Positions 38,765-47,128 of a stretch of 64,000 nucleotides of DNA are shown here, in pieces. This DNA is from Acidobacteriota bacterium. Its GTDB lineage: Bacteria; Acidobacteriota; Holophagae; Holophagales; Holophagaceae. Position 1 is the stretch's first letter; every line of letters starts with the position of its first letter. Made by a program: the position numbers and the translations under genes. The notes below the pieces were generated by a model. It searched no databases. It had not been told where the DNA came from and saw only the letters and a program-made list of their open reading frames with translations. The stretch lies in the NCBI GenBank assembly GCA_021794095.1, contig JAJYRN010000007.1, forward strand, positions 62,001 to 126,000. The letters run 5' to 3'.

Positions 38765-39798
38765 GGGCGGTCCAGGGTTTTGGCTGGGGATCGGGGCAGG
38801 AGAATCTCGCAGAGGGCCTCGAACAGGCGTTCCGCGGGCAGCACCTGCATGCAGGGATGGCCGGGCGTCGGGCAACCATGGGAGCCGCAGGCGAGGCAGG
38901 GCAGATCCTCCCGGCGGACGATGCGGACCGCGGGGCCGCGGGGCGCGGTCCAACTGGGTCGGGTGGGACCGAAGGCCACCACACAAGGGCACCCCACGGC
39001 CGCGGCCAGGTGGGCCAGGGCCGAATCATTGCCCACCAGCCCCCGGGCGTGGCGCAGCAATCCCGCGGTGTCCGCGAGCCCCACGGACCCCACCAGGTTG
39101 CAGACGCCCGGGAGCGCCGCCTGGATGGTGTGCGCCTGTTCCGCATCTTCCGGGCCGCTGCCGAGCAGCACCGGCATCCGTCCGGTCTCCAGCAGCCGCC
39201 CGGCCAGCGCGGTCCAAGCGGTGGTGCTGAGCCGCTTGTTCCAGCCATGGGCCCCCAGGGCGCAGGCAACGAAGCCGGCCTCCCCGGACTGGAGGTGATC
39301 GAGCCGCTTGAGGGCGGCGGCTTCGGCTTCGGGGCGGGGGCGGAAGGCATGGGGCCCGCCTTCCGGCAGATCCGGAAAGGCGCTGCGGACCAGAGCCTGG
39401 TAGCGGTCGAAGTGATGGAGGTCCACCTGCCAGAACGGGGCGGTGTGCGTCCCCAGGTAGCGCCCGCCCTTGTCACTCCAGCCGATGCGGAGGGGTACCC
39501 GGGCCACCCAGCCGGCCAGCAGAGGCCGCAGGCTGCGCGTGAGGCCCAGGACGCCCATGGCCTCGTGGCGCCGCAGGGCACGGGCCAGGGCCAGAACCTG
39601 GCGGCCGGCTGGCTCATCGGCGTGGACACCGGAGAAGGCGCTGCTGCCCCGGTAGAGATCCAGCACGCGCTCCGGGCCCCAGGCCACCAGGGGGATCTGG
39701 GCGCGGCGCAGGGGCTCCAGGGACTGGCTGATGAGGATGCCATCCCCGATGAACCGGGGCATGCGCACCCAGAGGGCGTGACGGGGCAGCCCTGTCAT
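38761..39798 (-). CDS. Glycosyltransferase family 9, second
   Basis: 345 residues. It opens LWVRMPRFIGDGILISQSLE (about 9-28), close to the first GT9, with the acceptor-domain TRSLRPLLAGWVARVPLRIG, CALGAHGWNKRLS (about 183) and VGNDSALAHLAAAVGCPCVV (about 257). The C-terminal CLACGSHGCPTPGHPCMQVL segment is cysteine-rich, as in several WaaF-like proteins. Start and stop both overlap neighbours by 4 bp, so the operon is tightly coupled. Confidence 0.92.
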   Translation of the reverse strand: MTGLPRHALWVRMPRFIGDGILISQSLEPLRRAQIPLVAWGPERVLDLYRGSSAFSGVHADEPAGRQVLALARALRRHEAMGVLGLTRSLRPLLAGWVARVPLRIGWSDKGGRYLGTHTAPFWQVDLHHFDRYQALVRSAFPDLPEGGPHAFRPRPEAEAAALKRLDHLQSGEAGFVACALGAHGWNKRLSTTAWTALAGRLLETGRMPVLLGSGPEDAEQAHTIQAALPGVCNLVGSVGLADTAGLLRHARGLVGNDSALAHLAAAVGCPCVVAFGPTRPSWTAPRGPAVRIVRREDLPCLACGSHGCPTPGHPCMQVLPAERLFEALCEILLPRSPAKTLDRP

Positions 39799-40898
39799 GC
39801 GGAGGGCCGGGCGGCCTGGGCCGGCGCTTCTTCTGCGAGCGCGAAGAACAACCGGGCCACTCGCTGCGCGGAAAGGCGGTGGCTGCCGTTGCAGGAAGCC
39901 CCAACCGGGTCCGGATCCACATCCACGACGGGCGACCGCAGAACCAGCGCATAGGGCCCCTGGGGGCCGCAGGCGGCGTCGAAGGTCGGCCCGAAGATGG
40001 CCAGAGTCGGCCGGCCCGTGGCTGCGGAGGTGTGGGCAAGGCCGGTATCCACGGTCACGGTTCCGAAGGCGTGGTACTGGATGGCACAGGCTTCGGGAAT
40101 GGTGGTCCGGCCGGTGGCGTCCAGGCTGCCTGGCACGCGCTCCGCCAACCGGGCGCCAAGCGGCGCTTCATCCGGGCCGCCCAGCCAGACGATCCGGAAG
40201 CCCCGCTCCATGAAGATCCGGGCGAGTTCAGGCCACTTCTCCTCTTCGGGGAACCAGCGCTTGATGTCCACGCGGGTGCCGAAGGCCAAGGCGATGTAGG
40301 GCTCGCCGCCCCAGCCCAGCTCCCGCAGCAGGTCCATGCCCGAGCCCCCGCCGAAGCGCTCGGGCGTGACCGGGAGCAGTTGCATGGTCCGGCGGCCGAT
40401 CAACGGCTCCAGCAAGTCCTCGAAGCGGTTGGCCAGGTGTTTTCCGGGTGTCCGGTAGTTGAAGGTGTGGTGGTAGAGGAAGCGCAGGTGGTTGTCGTTG
40501 TCCCCGGCGCGGATCGGCACCCGGGCCAGCCAGGCGGCCAGGCCCAGCCGGACACTCTGGCTGAGGTTCACCACCGCCACCGGCGGATGGTTCCGCCAGA
40601 GCCGGGCCAGGGCCATCGGATCCTGCTTGCCCTCGCCCCGGCTTTCGATGCGCGACTCGGAGATGAAGGCCGGATCCGTCTCCGCGAACAGGGACGCCCC
40701 GATGTCGTGCCCGACGGCGATCCAGCGGAGGGTGGCGCCTTCCTCCCGGGCGGCCTGGTTCCATTCGGTCTGGAGGGTGTTCACGAAGGGCAGGCTGAAC
40801 ATCAGGTCGCCCAGCTGCCGGGGAAAGCGGATCCAGACTTCCGGGTTGGCCCCTTGCTTCAGTGCCTTGCGAAGGACCTCTGTTCCCACTGCCGCCAT
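39795..40898 (-). CDS. Glycosyltransferase family 9, third
   Basis: 367 residues from ATG 40898 (MAAVGTEVLRKALKQGANPE), which has GGGAG 6 nt upstream; an ATG 18 bp earlier is possible. GT9 features are VWIRFPRQLGDLMFSLPFVN (about 22-41), NLSQSVRLGLAAWLARVPIR, IALAFGTRVDIKRWFPEEEK and TVDTGLAHTSAATGRPTLAI (about 289). It differs from the other two at the donor loop (DTGLAH for NDSGLSH), so it may use another acceptor or sugar. It lies 49 bp after the GT9-like gene that heads the cluster. Confidence 0.9.
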   Translation of the reverse strand: MAAVGTEVLRKALKQGANPEVWIRFPRQLGDLMFSLPFVNTLQTEWNQAAREEGATLRWIAVGHDIGASLFAETDPAFISESRIESRGEGKQDPMALARLWRNHPPVAVVNLSQSVRLGLAAWLARVPIRAGDNDNHLRFLYHHTFNYRTPGKHLANRFEDLLEPLIGRRTMQLLPVTPERFGGGSGMDLLRELGWGGEPYIALAFGTRVDIKRWFPEEEKWPELARIFMERGFRIVWLGGPDEAPLGARLAERVPGSLDATGRTTIPEACAIQYHAFGTVTVDTGLAHTSAATGRPTLAIFGPTFDAACGPQGPYALVLRSPVVDVDPDPVGASCNGSHRLSAQRVARLFFALAEEAPAQAARPSA

Positions 40899-40947
40899 GC
40901 CACGCTCCCGATCCATTCTTCCATGAGTCGCCGCTGGGGCGGATGGC

Positions 40948-41832
40948 TCAGCAGAGCGTGCGCACCACGTGCTCGAACTGGCGCTGGAAGAGGACATCGA
41001 ACGCGATGCCGCCCGTGGGCACCACATTGGGCGACAAAGGATAGAGTTCGAGGATGCGCGGCACCTTCAGCCCTTCCGCGAGGGCGAAGGGCAGCGACTG
41101 GTTTCCGATGAACAGCTTGCACCCCGCGATGAGGCGGGCCAGTTGAAGGAAATCGTCCACCTGGAGCCAAGTCAACCCCGGGAGCTGCCGGCGAAGGTCG
41201 TCGTATTCCTCGCGCAGCCCCACGAAGGCGAGATCGGGCAGGTCTGCCAGGAACCTGAAGTCGAGCTTCTCGTTGCGGTAGCGCTGGCTGCGCGCCAGGA
41301 GGACCGTCGTCCGCGTGGCGGGGTCGGGTTCCACCGCCAGCCAGGGCTGCGAGAGATCCGGCGCGATGCCCAGGAAATAGCCGTACCAGCGGCTGATGCC
41401 CAGGCGGTCGTGGGGCAGGGGCGCCCTCCGGATGACATCGAGATCCACATCCACGGGGCCGCCCTGATGCACCCGGAGGTCCTGGATGTAATCCTGCCGC
41501 TGGAGCAGGGGGGCCATCCGGTCATACATCGCCTGGTTGAACATCACCTTGCCCAGCGGATGGACTAGGTGCTTGTTGGAGATGGGGGCGTCCAGCCCAA
41601 CCTCGAGCGACACGTGGCGGCCTCTGGCCAGGTGCCGGATGGCGGGCAGGGCGTAGATCAGATCCCCGGCGTTGCCAGAATGCTTGAAGGAGATGGGGCC
41701 GTCCGGGAACGCGAACCGGAACTCCTCCGCACGGGTGCCGAACTCCGCCAGGGATTGCAGGGCCAGCTCCTCCCGATGCCGCTTGTAGGTCTTGCGGTGC
41801 GCCAGCTTGACCAGAGCCCAGTAGAACCGCAT
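40948..41832 (-). CDS. Divergent GT9-like glycosyltransferase
   Basis: 294 residues from ATG 41832. It has FKHSGNAGDLIYALPAIRHL (about 49-68), the glycine-rich entry of GT-B heptosyltransferases, and a C-terminal IAGCKLFIGNQSLPFALAEG (about 240-259) where GT9 enzymes have a NDSG/H loop. The middle matches poorly, and the length is 40-70 residues below the other GT9 proteins. It is the first gene of the cluster. It may be a transferase with an altered donor site or an inactive relative. Confidence 0.75.
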   Translation of the reverse strand: MRFYWALVKLAHRKTYKRHREELALQSLAEFGTRAEEFRFAFPDGPISFKHSGNAGDLIYALPAIRHLARGRHVSLEVGLDAPISNKHLVHPLGKVMFNQAMYDRMAPLLQRQDYIQDLRVHQGGPVDVDLDVIRRAPLPHDRLGISRWYGYFLGIAPDLSQPWLAVEPDPATRTTVLLARSQRYRNEKLDFRFLADLPDLAFVGLREEYDDLRRQLPGLTWLQVDDFLQLARLIAGCKLFIGNQSLPFALAEGLKVPRILELYPLSPNVVPTGGIAFDVLFQRQFEHVVRTLC

Positions 41833-42036
41833 CGGCAGAGGTTCTCGGCTCACGGGGCGGTCCTGGTCATGGGCGTTGGGTGGAAGACGAACGGAAGCGG
41901 GTGACGGTAGCACTCGCTGTCCCAGGGCGTCAAGGCTGTGGCTGCCATTGGCGTGGCGGGAAAGATGGCGTCTGCCCCCGCGAATGGGGTCATCATGGAC
42001 GCACTGACCCGATGCGTCACACGTTCCAGGTGGCTG

Positions 42037-43488
42037 ATGATCCTCGCCCAGACCCAACGGATCCTGCTGGTGGAGGACGAGCCCGGGCTCCGGGAAGTCC
42101 TGACGCTGGCGCTGGAGGGAGCCGGGTTCATCTGCGAAGCGGTGCCGGGCCTCGCGGAGGGGCGCCGGGCGCTGTCCGAGGCCGCCTACGACGGGGTGCT
42201 GTCGGACCTGAAACTCAAGGATGGTTCTGGTATCGAGCTGCTGGCCTGGATGAAGGACCAGGGATTCACGACACCGGTGGTCATCATGACGGCCTATGCC
42301 ACCACCGAGACGACCGTGGAGGCCCTCAACCAGGGCGCGGTGGATTTCATCACCAAGCCCTTCAAGCACGAGGATCTCATCGCCACCCTGAAGGGGCTGC
42401 TGGCGGAGGCGGAACCCGCGTCGGCCCCGCCCGAGGATCTGGGGGAACTGGTCGGTGTGGGACCGATCATGCGGAAGATCAATGCCCTCATCGGCAAGGT
42501 GTCGCGGGCGGATTCCACGGTGCTGCTGACCGGCGAGAGCGGCACGGGCAAGGAGGTGGTGGCCCGCCTCATCCACCGCTACTCGGACCGTTCCAAGGGC
42601 CCCTTCGTGGCGGTGAACTGCGGCGCGCTGCCGGAGACCTTGCTGGAATCCGAGCTGTTCGGCTTCGAGAAGGGCGCTTTCACCGGAGCTTCGGCCCTAA
42701 AGCGGGGGCTTTTCGAGGAGGCGGGCGGCGGCATCCTCTTCCTGGACGAGATCGGCGAAATGCCCCTCTCGCTGCAAGTGAAGCTGCTGCGGGTGCTCCA
42801 GGAGCGCCGGATGCGGCGCCTGGGCGCCACGGAAGAACGGCCGGTGGATGTGCGGGTCATCGCCGCCACGAACCGCGACCTCCTCGCCCGGACCCAGGCC
42901 GGGGCCTTCCGGGAGGATCTCTTCTACCGCCTCAACATCCTCCAGATCGAACTGCCACCCTTGCGGGAACGGCCGGAGGATCTGCCCGTGCTGGCGGAAC
43001 ATTTCATCCGCCGCGCCTGCCAGCGGCTGGGCAAGCCCCCCATGCAACTGCATCCGGATGCCATGGCCCAGCTTCTGGACTACGGCTATCCCGGCAATGT
43101 CCGGGAACTGGAGAACCTGATGGAGCGCTGCGTGGCCCTCAACCCCGGGGGGCCCATCACCCGGGAACTGCTGCCTGAGAGCCTGTTCCAGAGGTTGCCC
43201 GGCGGGGTAGAAGGGCGTCCCGCGCCGCTGGTGATTCCGCCGGAGGGTTTCGATCTGGAAGGCTGGCTCCAGGCCCTGAAGGGGTATTTCCTCCGCCGGG
43301 CCCTGGAAGATGTGGGCGGGGTGAAAACCAAGGCCGGCCGGCGCCTGGGCATGAGCTTCCGGGCCTACCGCTACTGGGTGGGCGAGCTGGGTGGGGTCGA
43401 GGCCCTTCCGGCGGCCTTCCCGTGGCCCGAGGACCATCCCCCCCAGACTGAGGATGAGGCCGGAACCGATGGCTCGAAGGACGCATGA
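42037..43488 (+). CDS. Sigma-54-dependent response regulator, NtrC/PilR type
   Basis: 483 residues. A receiver domain (about 1-120: LLVEDEPG, phospho-Asp in GVLSDLKLKDG, Lys in TKPFKHED) is followed by an AAA+ activator domain with Walker A GESGTGKEVVA (about 167), the sigma-54 contact loop FGFEKGAFTGA and Walker B GGGILFLDEIGE. The short C-terminal helix-turn-helix (LEDVGGVKTKAGRRLGMSFR, about 424-443) resembles Fis-type domains. A pseudopilin gene follows, and PilR regulates pilin in other bacteria, but no sensor kinase is adjacent. The ATG has AGGTGG 4 nt upstream; longer in-frame starts add unrelated residues. Confidence 0.92.
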   Translation: MILAQTQRILLVEDEPGLREVLTLALEGAGFICEAVPGLAEGRRALSEAAYDGVLSDLKLKDGSGIELLAWMKDQGFTTPVVIMTAYATTETTVEALNQGAVDFITKPFKHEDLIATLKGLLAEAEPASAPPEDLGELVGVGPIMRKINALIGKVSRADSTVLLTGESGTGKEVVARLIHRYSDRSKGPFVAVNCGALPETLLESELFGFEKGAFTGASALKRGLFEEAGGGILFLDEIGEMPLSLQVKLLRVLQERRMRRLGATEERPVDVRVIAATNRDLLARTQAGAFREDLFYRLNILQIELPPLRERPEDLPVLAEHFIRRACQRLGKPPMQLHPDAMAQLLDYGYPGNVRELENLMERCVALNPGGPITRELLPESLFQRLPGGVEGRPAPLVIPPEGFDLEGWLQALKGYFLRRALEDVGGVKTKAGRRLGMSFRAYRYWVGELGGVEALPAAFPWPEDHPPQTEDEAGTDGSKDA

Positions 43489-43534
43489 AGCCCATGAAAC
43501 CTTGCGATCCAGGCCACTCCTGGCACACTTGACT

Positions 43535-43565
43535 GCCCGCGGGAGGCTTCCCCGGGCCCCTTTTT
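43535..43565 (+). terminator. Intrinsic terminator after the NtrC-type regulator gene
   Basis: Stem GCCCG(C)GGG (43535-43543) pairs with CCC-CGGGC (43550-43557) around a 6-nt loop with one bulge, followed by CCC and five T. It separates the regulator from the pseudopilin gene, which therefore needs its own promoter. Confidence 0.55.
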
Positions 43566-43578
43566 CCGGATTTGACCC

Positions 43579-44064
43579 ATGCTGCCTGTGACTTCCAGAA
43601 CCCGTGGTTTCTCCCTGCTCGAACTGCTGGTGGCCATGATGATCATCGCGGTCATCGCCACCCTGGGCTTCAAGCAGTACCAGAAATACAGCGCCAATGC
43701 CCGCTATCTCAAGGCTCAGGACGACATCAGGATCGTGGCCGACGGCCTGGACCAGTACTACCTCAAGCACGCCCGCTACCCCGATTTCGGCAGCTACGAG
43801 GCGATGGTGGACAACAATTCGCCCCTGGTGAAGGAAAGCATGATCAAGGTGGGAATGAGCCCGCAGGATCCCTTCGGGCAGCCCTACGAGGGCAAGTCCA
43901 CCCGGGGCAACTATGAGCTGAAGTGCCAGGGCGATCCCAATCACCCGAATGAATTCGGCCCTTTCAACCGCACGCCCGGGCAGGGGATGACCACCCTCAA
44001 TGCCGCGCCTGTGGGCGCGACGGCTCCCGCCACTGGCAGTCCGGCTCCCGGAGGCGGCAAGTGA
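43579..44064 (+). CDS. Type II secretion/type IV pilus pseudopilin, GspG-like
   Basis: 161 residues. A class III leader (MLPVTSRTRG) is cut before the phenylalanine of FSLLELLVAMMIIAVIATLG, with the essential Glu at +5. The soluble part (QDDIRIVADGLDQYYLKHARYP...MSPQDPFGQPYEG) matches the GspG pattern in which calcium-binding loops follow the PxDPWG-like motif. The C-terminal 25 residues are Ala/Pro/Gly-rich. It should be a major subunit of a short pseudopilus or pilus, extended by an ATPase such as the PilB/GspE encoded at 15-16.6 kb. It overlaps the next gene by 4 bp. Confidence 0.88.
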   Translation: MLPVTSRTRGFSLLELLVAMMIIAVIATLGFKQYQKYSANARYLKAQDDIRIVADGLDQYYLKHARYPDFGSYEAMVDNNSPLVKESMIKVGMSPQDPFGQPYEGKSTRGNYELKCQGDPNHPNEFGPFNRTPGQGMTTLNAAPVGATAPATGSPAPGGGK

Positions 44065-44594
44065 TAGACCTCCAGCGGCTCCCGGCAGAGGGGCTCCGGA
44101 TCGAGGGCGCGGTGGAACGCATGCCCCTCGAGGACGGTACGGTCCTGCGCGATCTGACCTGGATGCTGTTCGTGATGCCCTCGGACCAGGATGTGTTCCT
44201 GGAGGTGAAAGGCACGGCCCAGTGGGAAGGCGCCTGCAGCCGCTGCCTGGCGCCTCTTGACCGCTCCCTGTCTGTCTTCGCCCAGTTCCTGGGGAGCGGC
44301 GACGCCGAGCTGGTGGCCCGGGGCGCCCATTCCCTGGGTTCCCAGGATCTCGATGTGGTCTTCCTGCCCGAGGCCACCCTGGATGAACTCGCCCTGGTGC
44401 GGGAGCAGTTCGAGCTGCAGGCGCCCATGCGGCCGCTCTGCGAAGAGGGCTGCAAGGGGCTCTGCCCGGTCTGTGGGAAGAACTGGAACAAGGGCCCCTG
44501 CCAGTGCCGGCCTGAATCCGGGCAGGGGCCTTCTGCCTTCAGCCGCGCCCTCGCCCGAGCCCTGGGGGGAATCAAGCTGGACCCCGAGCCCTGA
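44061..44594 (+). CDS. YceD family (DUF177) protein
   Basis: 177 residues starting at GTG 44061 behind GGAGG. DUF177 has a conserved cysteine pair in ACSRCLAPLDRSLSV (about 53-67) and a C-terminal GLCPVCGKNWNKGPCQC cluster. YceD is linked to 23S rRNA maturation and almost always precedes rpmF, as here. The 5' end overlaps the pseudopilin gene, so the two are joined in one transcript, an unusual neighbour for this family. Confidence 0.9.
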   Translation: MIDLQRLPAEGLRIEGAVERMPLEDGTVLRDLTWMLFVMPSDQDVFLEVKGTAQWEGACSRCLAPLDRSLSVFAQFLGSGDAELVARGAHSLGSQDLDVVFLPEATLDELALVREQFELQAPMRPLCEEGCKGLCPVCGKNWNKGPCQCRPESGQGPSAFSRALARALGGIKLDPEP

Positions 44595-44639
44595 TCCCCT
44601 TATTCTGGAACATTCGCGTTTTCGAACGAGGAGCAAGCC

Positions 44640-44825
44640 ATGCCGAATCCCAAGCGCCGCCATTCCCGGGCCCGTCGTGACCGCCGGCGCACCCACGATT
44701 CCCTCGAAGTCATGAGTGCCAGCACCTGCCCGAACTGCCAGACGCCCAAGCTGCCGCACCGCGTGTGCCCGAGCTGCGGTTTCTACCGCGGCAAGCTGGC
44801 GGTCCGGACCGCCGAGACTGCCTGA
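44640..44825 (+). CDS. rpmF: 50S ribosomal protein L32
   Basis: 61 residues, typical L32. It begins MPNPKRRHSRARRDRRRTHD and carries the zinc-type pairs CPNC (about 30-33) and CPSC (about 43-46). It lies between yceD and plsX, the standard rpmF-plsX order. Confidence 0.97.
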   Translation: MPNPKRRHSRARRDRRRTHDSLEVMSASTCPNCQTPKLPHRVCPSCGFYRGKLAVRTAETA

Positions 44826-44835
44826 GGCAGGCCGG

Positions 44836-45861
44836 GTGGGTAGCCACCGCATCGCGTTGGATGCCATGGGGGGCGATCACGCTCCCCGGGTCACCCTGCA
44901 TGGCGCCCGGGAGGCGCTGGAGGCTTGGCCGAATCTGTACATCCTTCTGGTGGGGGACGAGGCGGTGCTCCGTCCCGCCCTGGCTCGGCATGAATTCAGT
45001 CCGGCGCTCCTGGCCCGGCTGGAGGTCGTGCATGCCTCCCAGACCGTGACCATGGAGGATAAGGCCACCTGCATCCTGAAGGACAAGAAGGACAGCTCGA
45101 TCCGCGTGGCCGCCCAGCTTGTGCGGGATGGGCGGGCCCATGGCATGGTGTCCATGGGTCACACCGGCGCGGCCATGGTGGCTTCCAGCCTGGTCATCGG
45201 AAAGCTCGAAGGGGTGGACCGCCCCGCGCTGGCCAGCGTCATGCCCAATACGAAGGGCGGCCCCACCGTGCTGTTGGATGTGGGCGCCAATGTGGACAGC
45301 CGCGCGGAGCACATCGCTCAATTCGCGGTGATGGGCTCGGTGTACGCCGAGGAGGTGCTCGGGCTCGAGCGGCCCCGCGTGGGCATCCTCAGTGTGGGCG
45401 AAGAGGACGGCAAGGGCACCGATGTGACCAAGGACGCTTCCGCCATGCTGCGGGAGCTGGACATCCGCTTCGAGGGCAACGCCGAGGGCCGTGACATCTG
45501 GAACGGCACGTTCGACGTCATCGCCTGCGACGGCTTCGTGGGCAACGTGGTGCTGAAATCCAGCGAAGCTTTGGCAGAGGGCATCATCGGCGGCCTGAAG
45601 GACAGCTTCATGGAGAGCCTCATCACGAAGCTGGCGGGCCTGCTGGCGCGCCCAGCCCTGCGCCGGTTCAAACAGCGGCTCGATTACGCCGAGTACGGCG
45701 GCGCTCCCCTGCTGGGGGTCAAGGGCGTGAGCATCATCGGCCACGGCCGGAGCGACCACAAGGCCGTGCGCAACGCCATCCGCGCCGCCCTGCGCGCCGT
45801 GGAGCACCAGCTCCATGAGCGCATCCGGGAGCGCGTCGCCCAGCTGCTGCCCCAGGACTGA
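44836..45861 (+). CDS. plsX: Phosphate acyltransferase PlsX
   Basis: 341 residues from GTG 44836 (GAGGCAGG upstream), the normal PlsX length; the ORF extends further 5' but overlaps rpmF. It makes acyl-phosphate from acyl-ACP for PlsY in phospholipid synthesis. Visible signatures are IALDAMGGDHAP (about 5-16), VSMGHTGAAMVASSLVIGKL and DVGANVDSRAEHIAQFAVMG, and the C-terminal VKGVSIIGHGRSDHKAVRNA. fabH often follows plsX but is missing here; fabD comes next after 186 bp. Confidence 0.95.
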   Translation: MGSHRIALDAMGGDHAPRVTLHGAREALEAWPNLYILLVGDEAVLRPALARHEFSPALLARLEVVHASQTVTMEDKATCILKDKKDSSIRVAAQLVRDGRAHGMVSMGHTGAAMVASSLVIGKLEGVDRPALASVMPNTKGGPTVLLDVGANVDSRAEHIAQFAVMGSVYAEEVLGLERPRVGILSVGEEDGKGTDVTKDASAMLRELDIRFEGNAEGRDIWNGTFDVIACDGFVGNVVLKSSEALAEGIIGGLKDSFMESLITKLAGLLARPALRRFKQRLDYAEYGGAPLLGVKGVSIIGHGRSDHKAVRNAIRAALRAVEHQLHERIRERVAQLLPQD

Positions 45862-45908
45862 GCGTGCCTTCGAGTCCTTCGGTCGAACAGAGGAAAAGGA
45901 TCAACCAC

Positions 45909-45991
45909 GAAGACACGAAGGCGTGAAGACCTGCAAAGGATTCCCTTGTCTTCGTGTCTTCCTGTCTTCTCGGTATCGGCTGCGCCGATAC
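45909..45991. repeat. Inverted repeats between plsX and fabD
   Basis: A 12-bp stem, GAAGACACGAAG (45909-45920) with CTTCGTGTCTTC (45950-45961), has a 29-nt loop. A second perfect hairpin, GTATCGGC-TGC-GCCGATAC, is at 45973-45991. CACGAAG-type iterations of this kind are scattered in many environmental genomes. There is no T run. Confidence 0.5.
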
Positions 45992-46047
45992 GCGAGGCAA
46001 ACTGAAATATCGTGCTGAATGGTTTCAAGGGATTGCCGGAGGTTCCG

Positions 46048-47004
46048 ATGGGCAAGGTGGCGTGGCTGTTCCCCGGTCAGGGTTCCCAGGCAGTGGGCAT
46101 GGGCGTGGCGCTGGCTTCCGCGGAACCGGCGGCCCGGGCGGTCCTCCAGGATGCGGACGCGGCCCTGGGCTTTCCCCTGTCGAAGCTGATGGCGGAAGGC
46201 CCTGAGGACACGCTGAAGCTCACGGAACACACCCAGCCCGCCATCCTCACCCACAGCACCATGGTGGTGCGCGCGTTCGCGCATCTGCTGCCCCGGCCCG
46301 ATTTCGCCGCCGGTCATTCCCTGGGTGAGTACAGCGCGCTGGTGGCCATCGGAGCCCTGGGTTTCCGGGATGCCGTGCGCACCGTGCGCGAGCGCGGCCG
46401 GGCCATGCAGGAGGCCGTGCCCGTGGGGGTGGGGGCCATGGCCGCCCTGCTGGGCATGGCACTGGCGGATGTGGAGGCCAGCTGCGCGGAAGCCGCCGCG
46501 GCCACCGGGAAGATCGTCGTTCCGGCCAACTTCAACGGCCCTGGCCAGATTGTCATCGCCGGCCATGCCGAAGCGGTGGAGGCCGCCCTGGAGGCCGCCA
46601 AGGCCCGCGGCGGGCGCAAGGCCATGAAACTGCCGGTCAGCGCGCCGTTCCATTCGCCGCTCATGGAGCCCGCCCGCGCCCGCATGGAGCCCCTCCTGCG
46701 GAGCCTGGTGTTCAAGACGCCGGTGTGTCCGCTTGTGAACAACGTGGATGCGGCCCTCGTGCGCGATCCCGAGGCGCTGCGCGACGGGCTCGTCCGGCAG
46801 ATCCCGGGTGCGGTGCGGTGGGAAGCCACCCTGGGCTTGCTGCTGGACCAGGGCGCCACCACGTTCCTGGAACTGGGCCCGGGCAAGGTGCTGACCGGCC
46901 TGGTGAAGCGCCAGGCCAAGGAGCGGGGCCTGGAGATCAGGGCCCTCAGCCTGGGCGCTCCTGAGGATCTGGCAACATTCCAGGAGCATGCCTCCGAGAT
47001 GTGA
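46048..47004 (+). CDS. fabD: Malonyl-CoA:ACP transacylase FabD
   Basis: 318 residues from ATG 46048 behind GGAGG; a further in-frame ATG 36 bp upstream has no good site. It loads malonate onto ACP. The signatures are WLFPGQGSQAVGMG (about 6-19), the nucleophile serine in AAGHSLGEYSALVA (about 90), the arginine in RTVRERGRAMQEA and the histidine in VSAPFHSPLM (about 203). It follows plsX on the same strand in the usual lipid gene order, minus fabH. Confidence 0.96.
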   Translation: MGKVAWLFPGQGSQAVGMGVALASAEPAARAVLQDADAALGFPLSKLMAEGPEDTLKLTEHTQPAILTHSTMVVRAFAHLLPRPDFAAGHSLGEYSALVAIGALGFRDAVRTVRERGRAMQEAVPVGVGAMAALLGMALADVEASCAEAAAATGKIVVPANFNGPGQIVIAGHAEAVEAALEAAKARGGRKAMKLPVSAPFHSPLMEPARARMEPLLRSLVFKTPVCPLVNNVDAALVRDPEALRDGLVRQIPGAVRWEATLGLLLDQGATTFLELGPGKVLTGLVKRQAKERGLEIRALSLGAPEDLATFQEHASEM

Positions 47005-47128
47005 CCAAGAGCAAGGCCCCCTCTATTCATGCCTGGATGCAGATAACGGTATGATTTCAAGGAACGGGACGGGAAGGGCGCCGCGCGGATGAGTGGTCGC
47101 TGCCTTGTCCCCGCATCGCGAGGGGCCC

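Noticed and set aside
41998-42018. GACGCA...TGCGTC inverted repeat before the NtrC-type regulator gene
   Set aside because: A 6-bp stem in GC-rich DNA is expected by chance, and no promoter elements fit around it.
43520-43540. Possible sigma-54 promoter before the pseudopilin gene (CTGGCAC...CTGCC)
   Set aside because: The GG-GC spacing is one base too long for a normal -24/-12 element, and the stretch overlaps the terminator stem.
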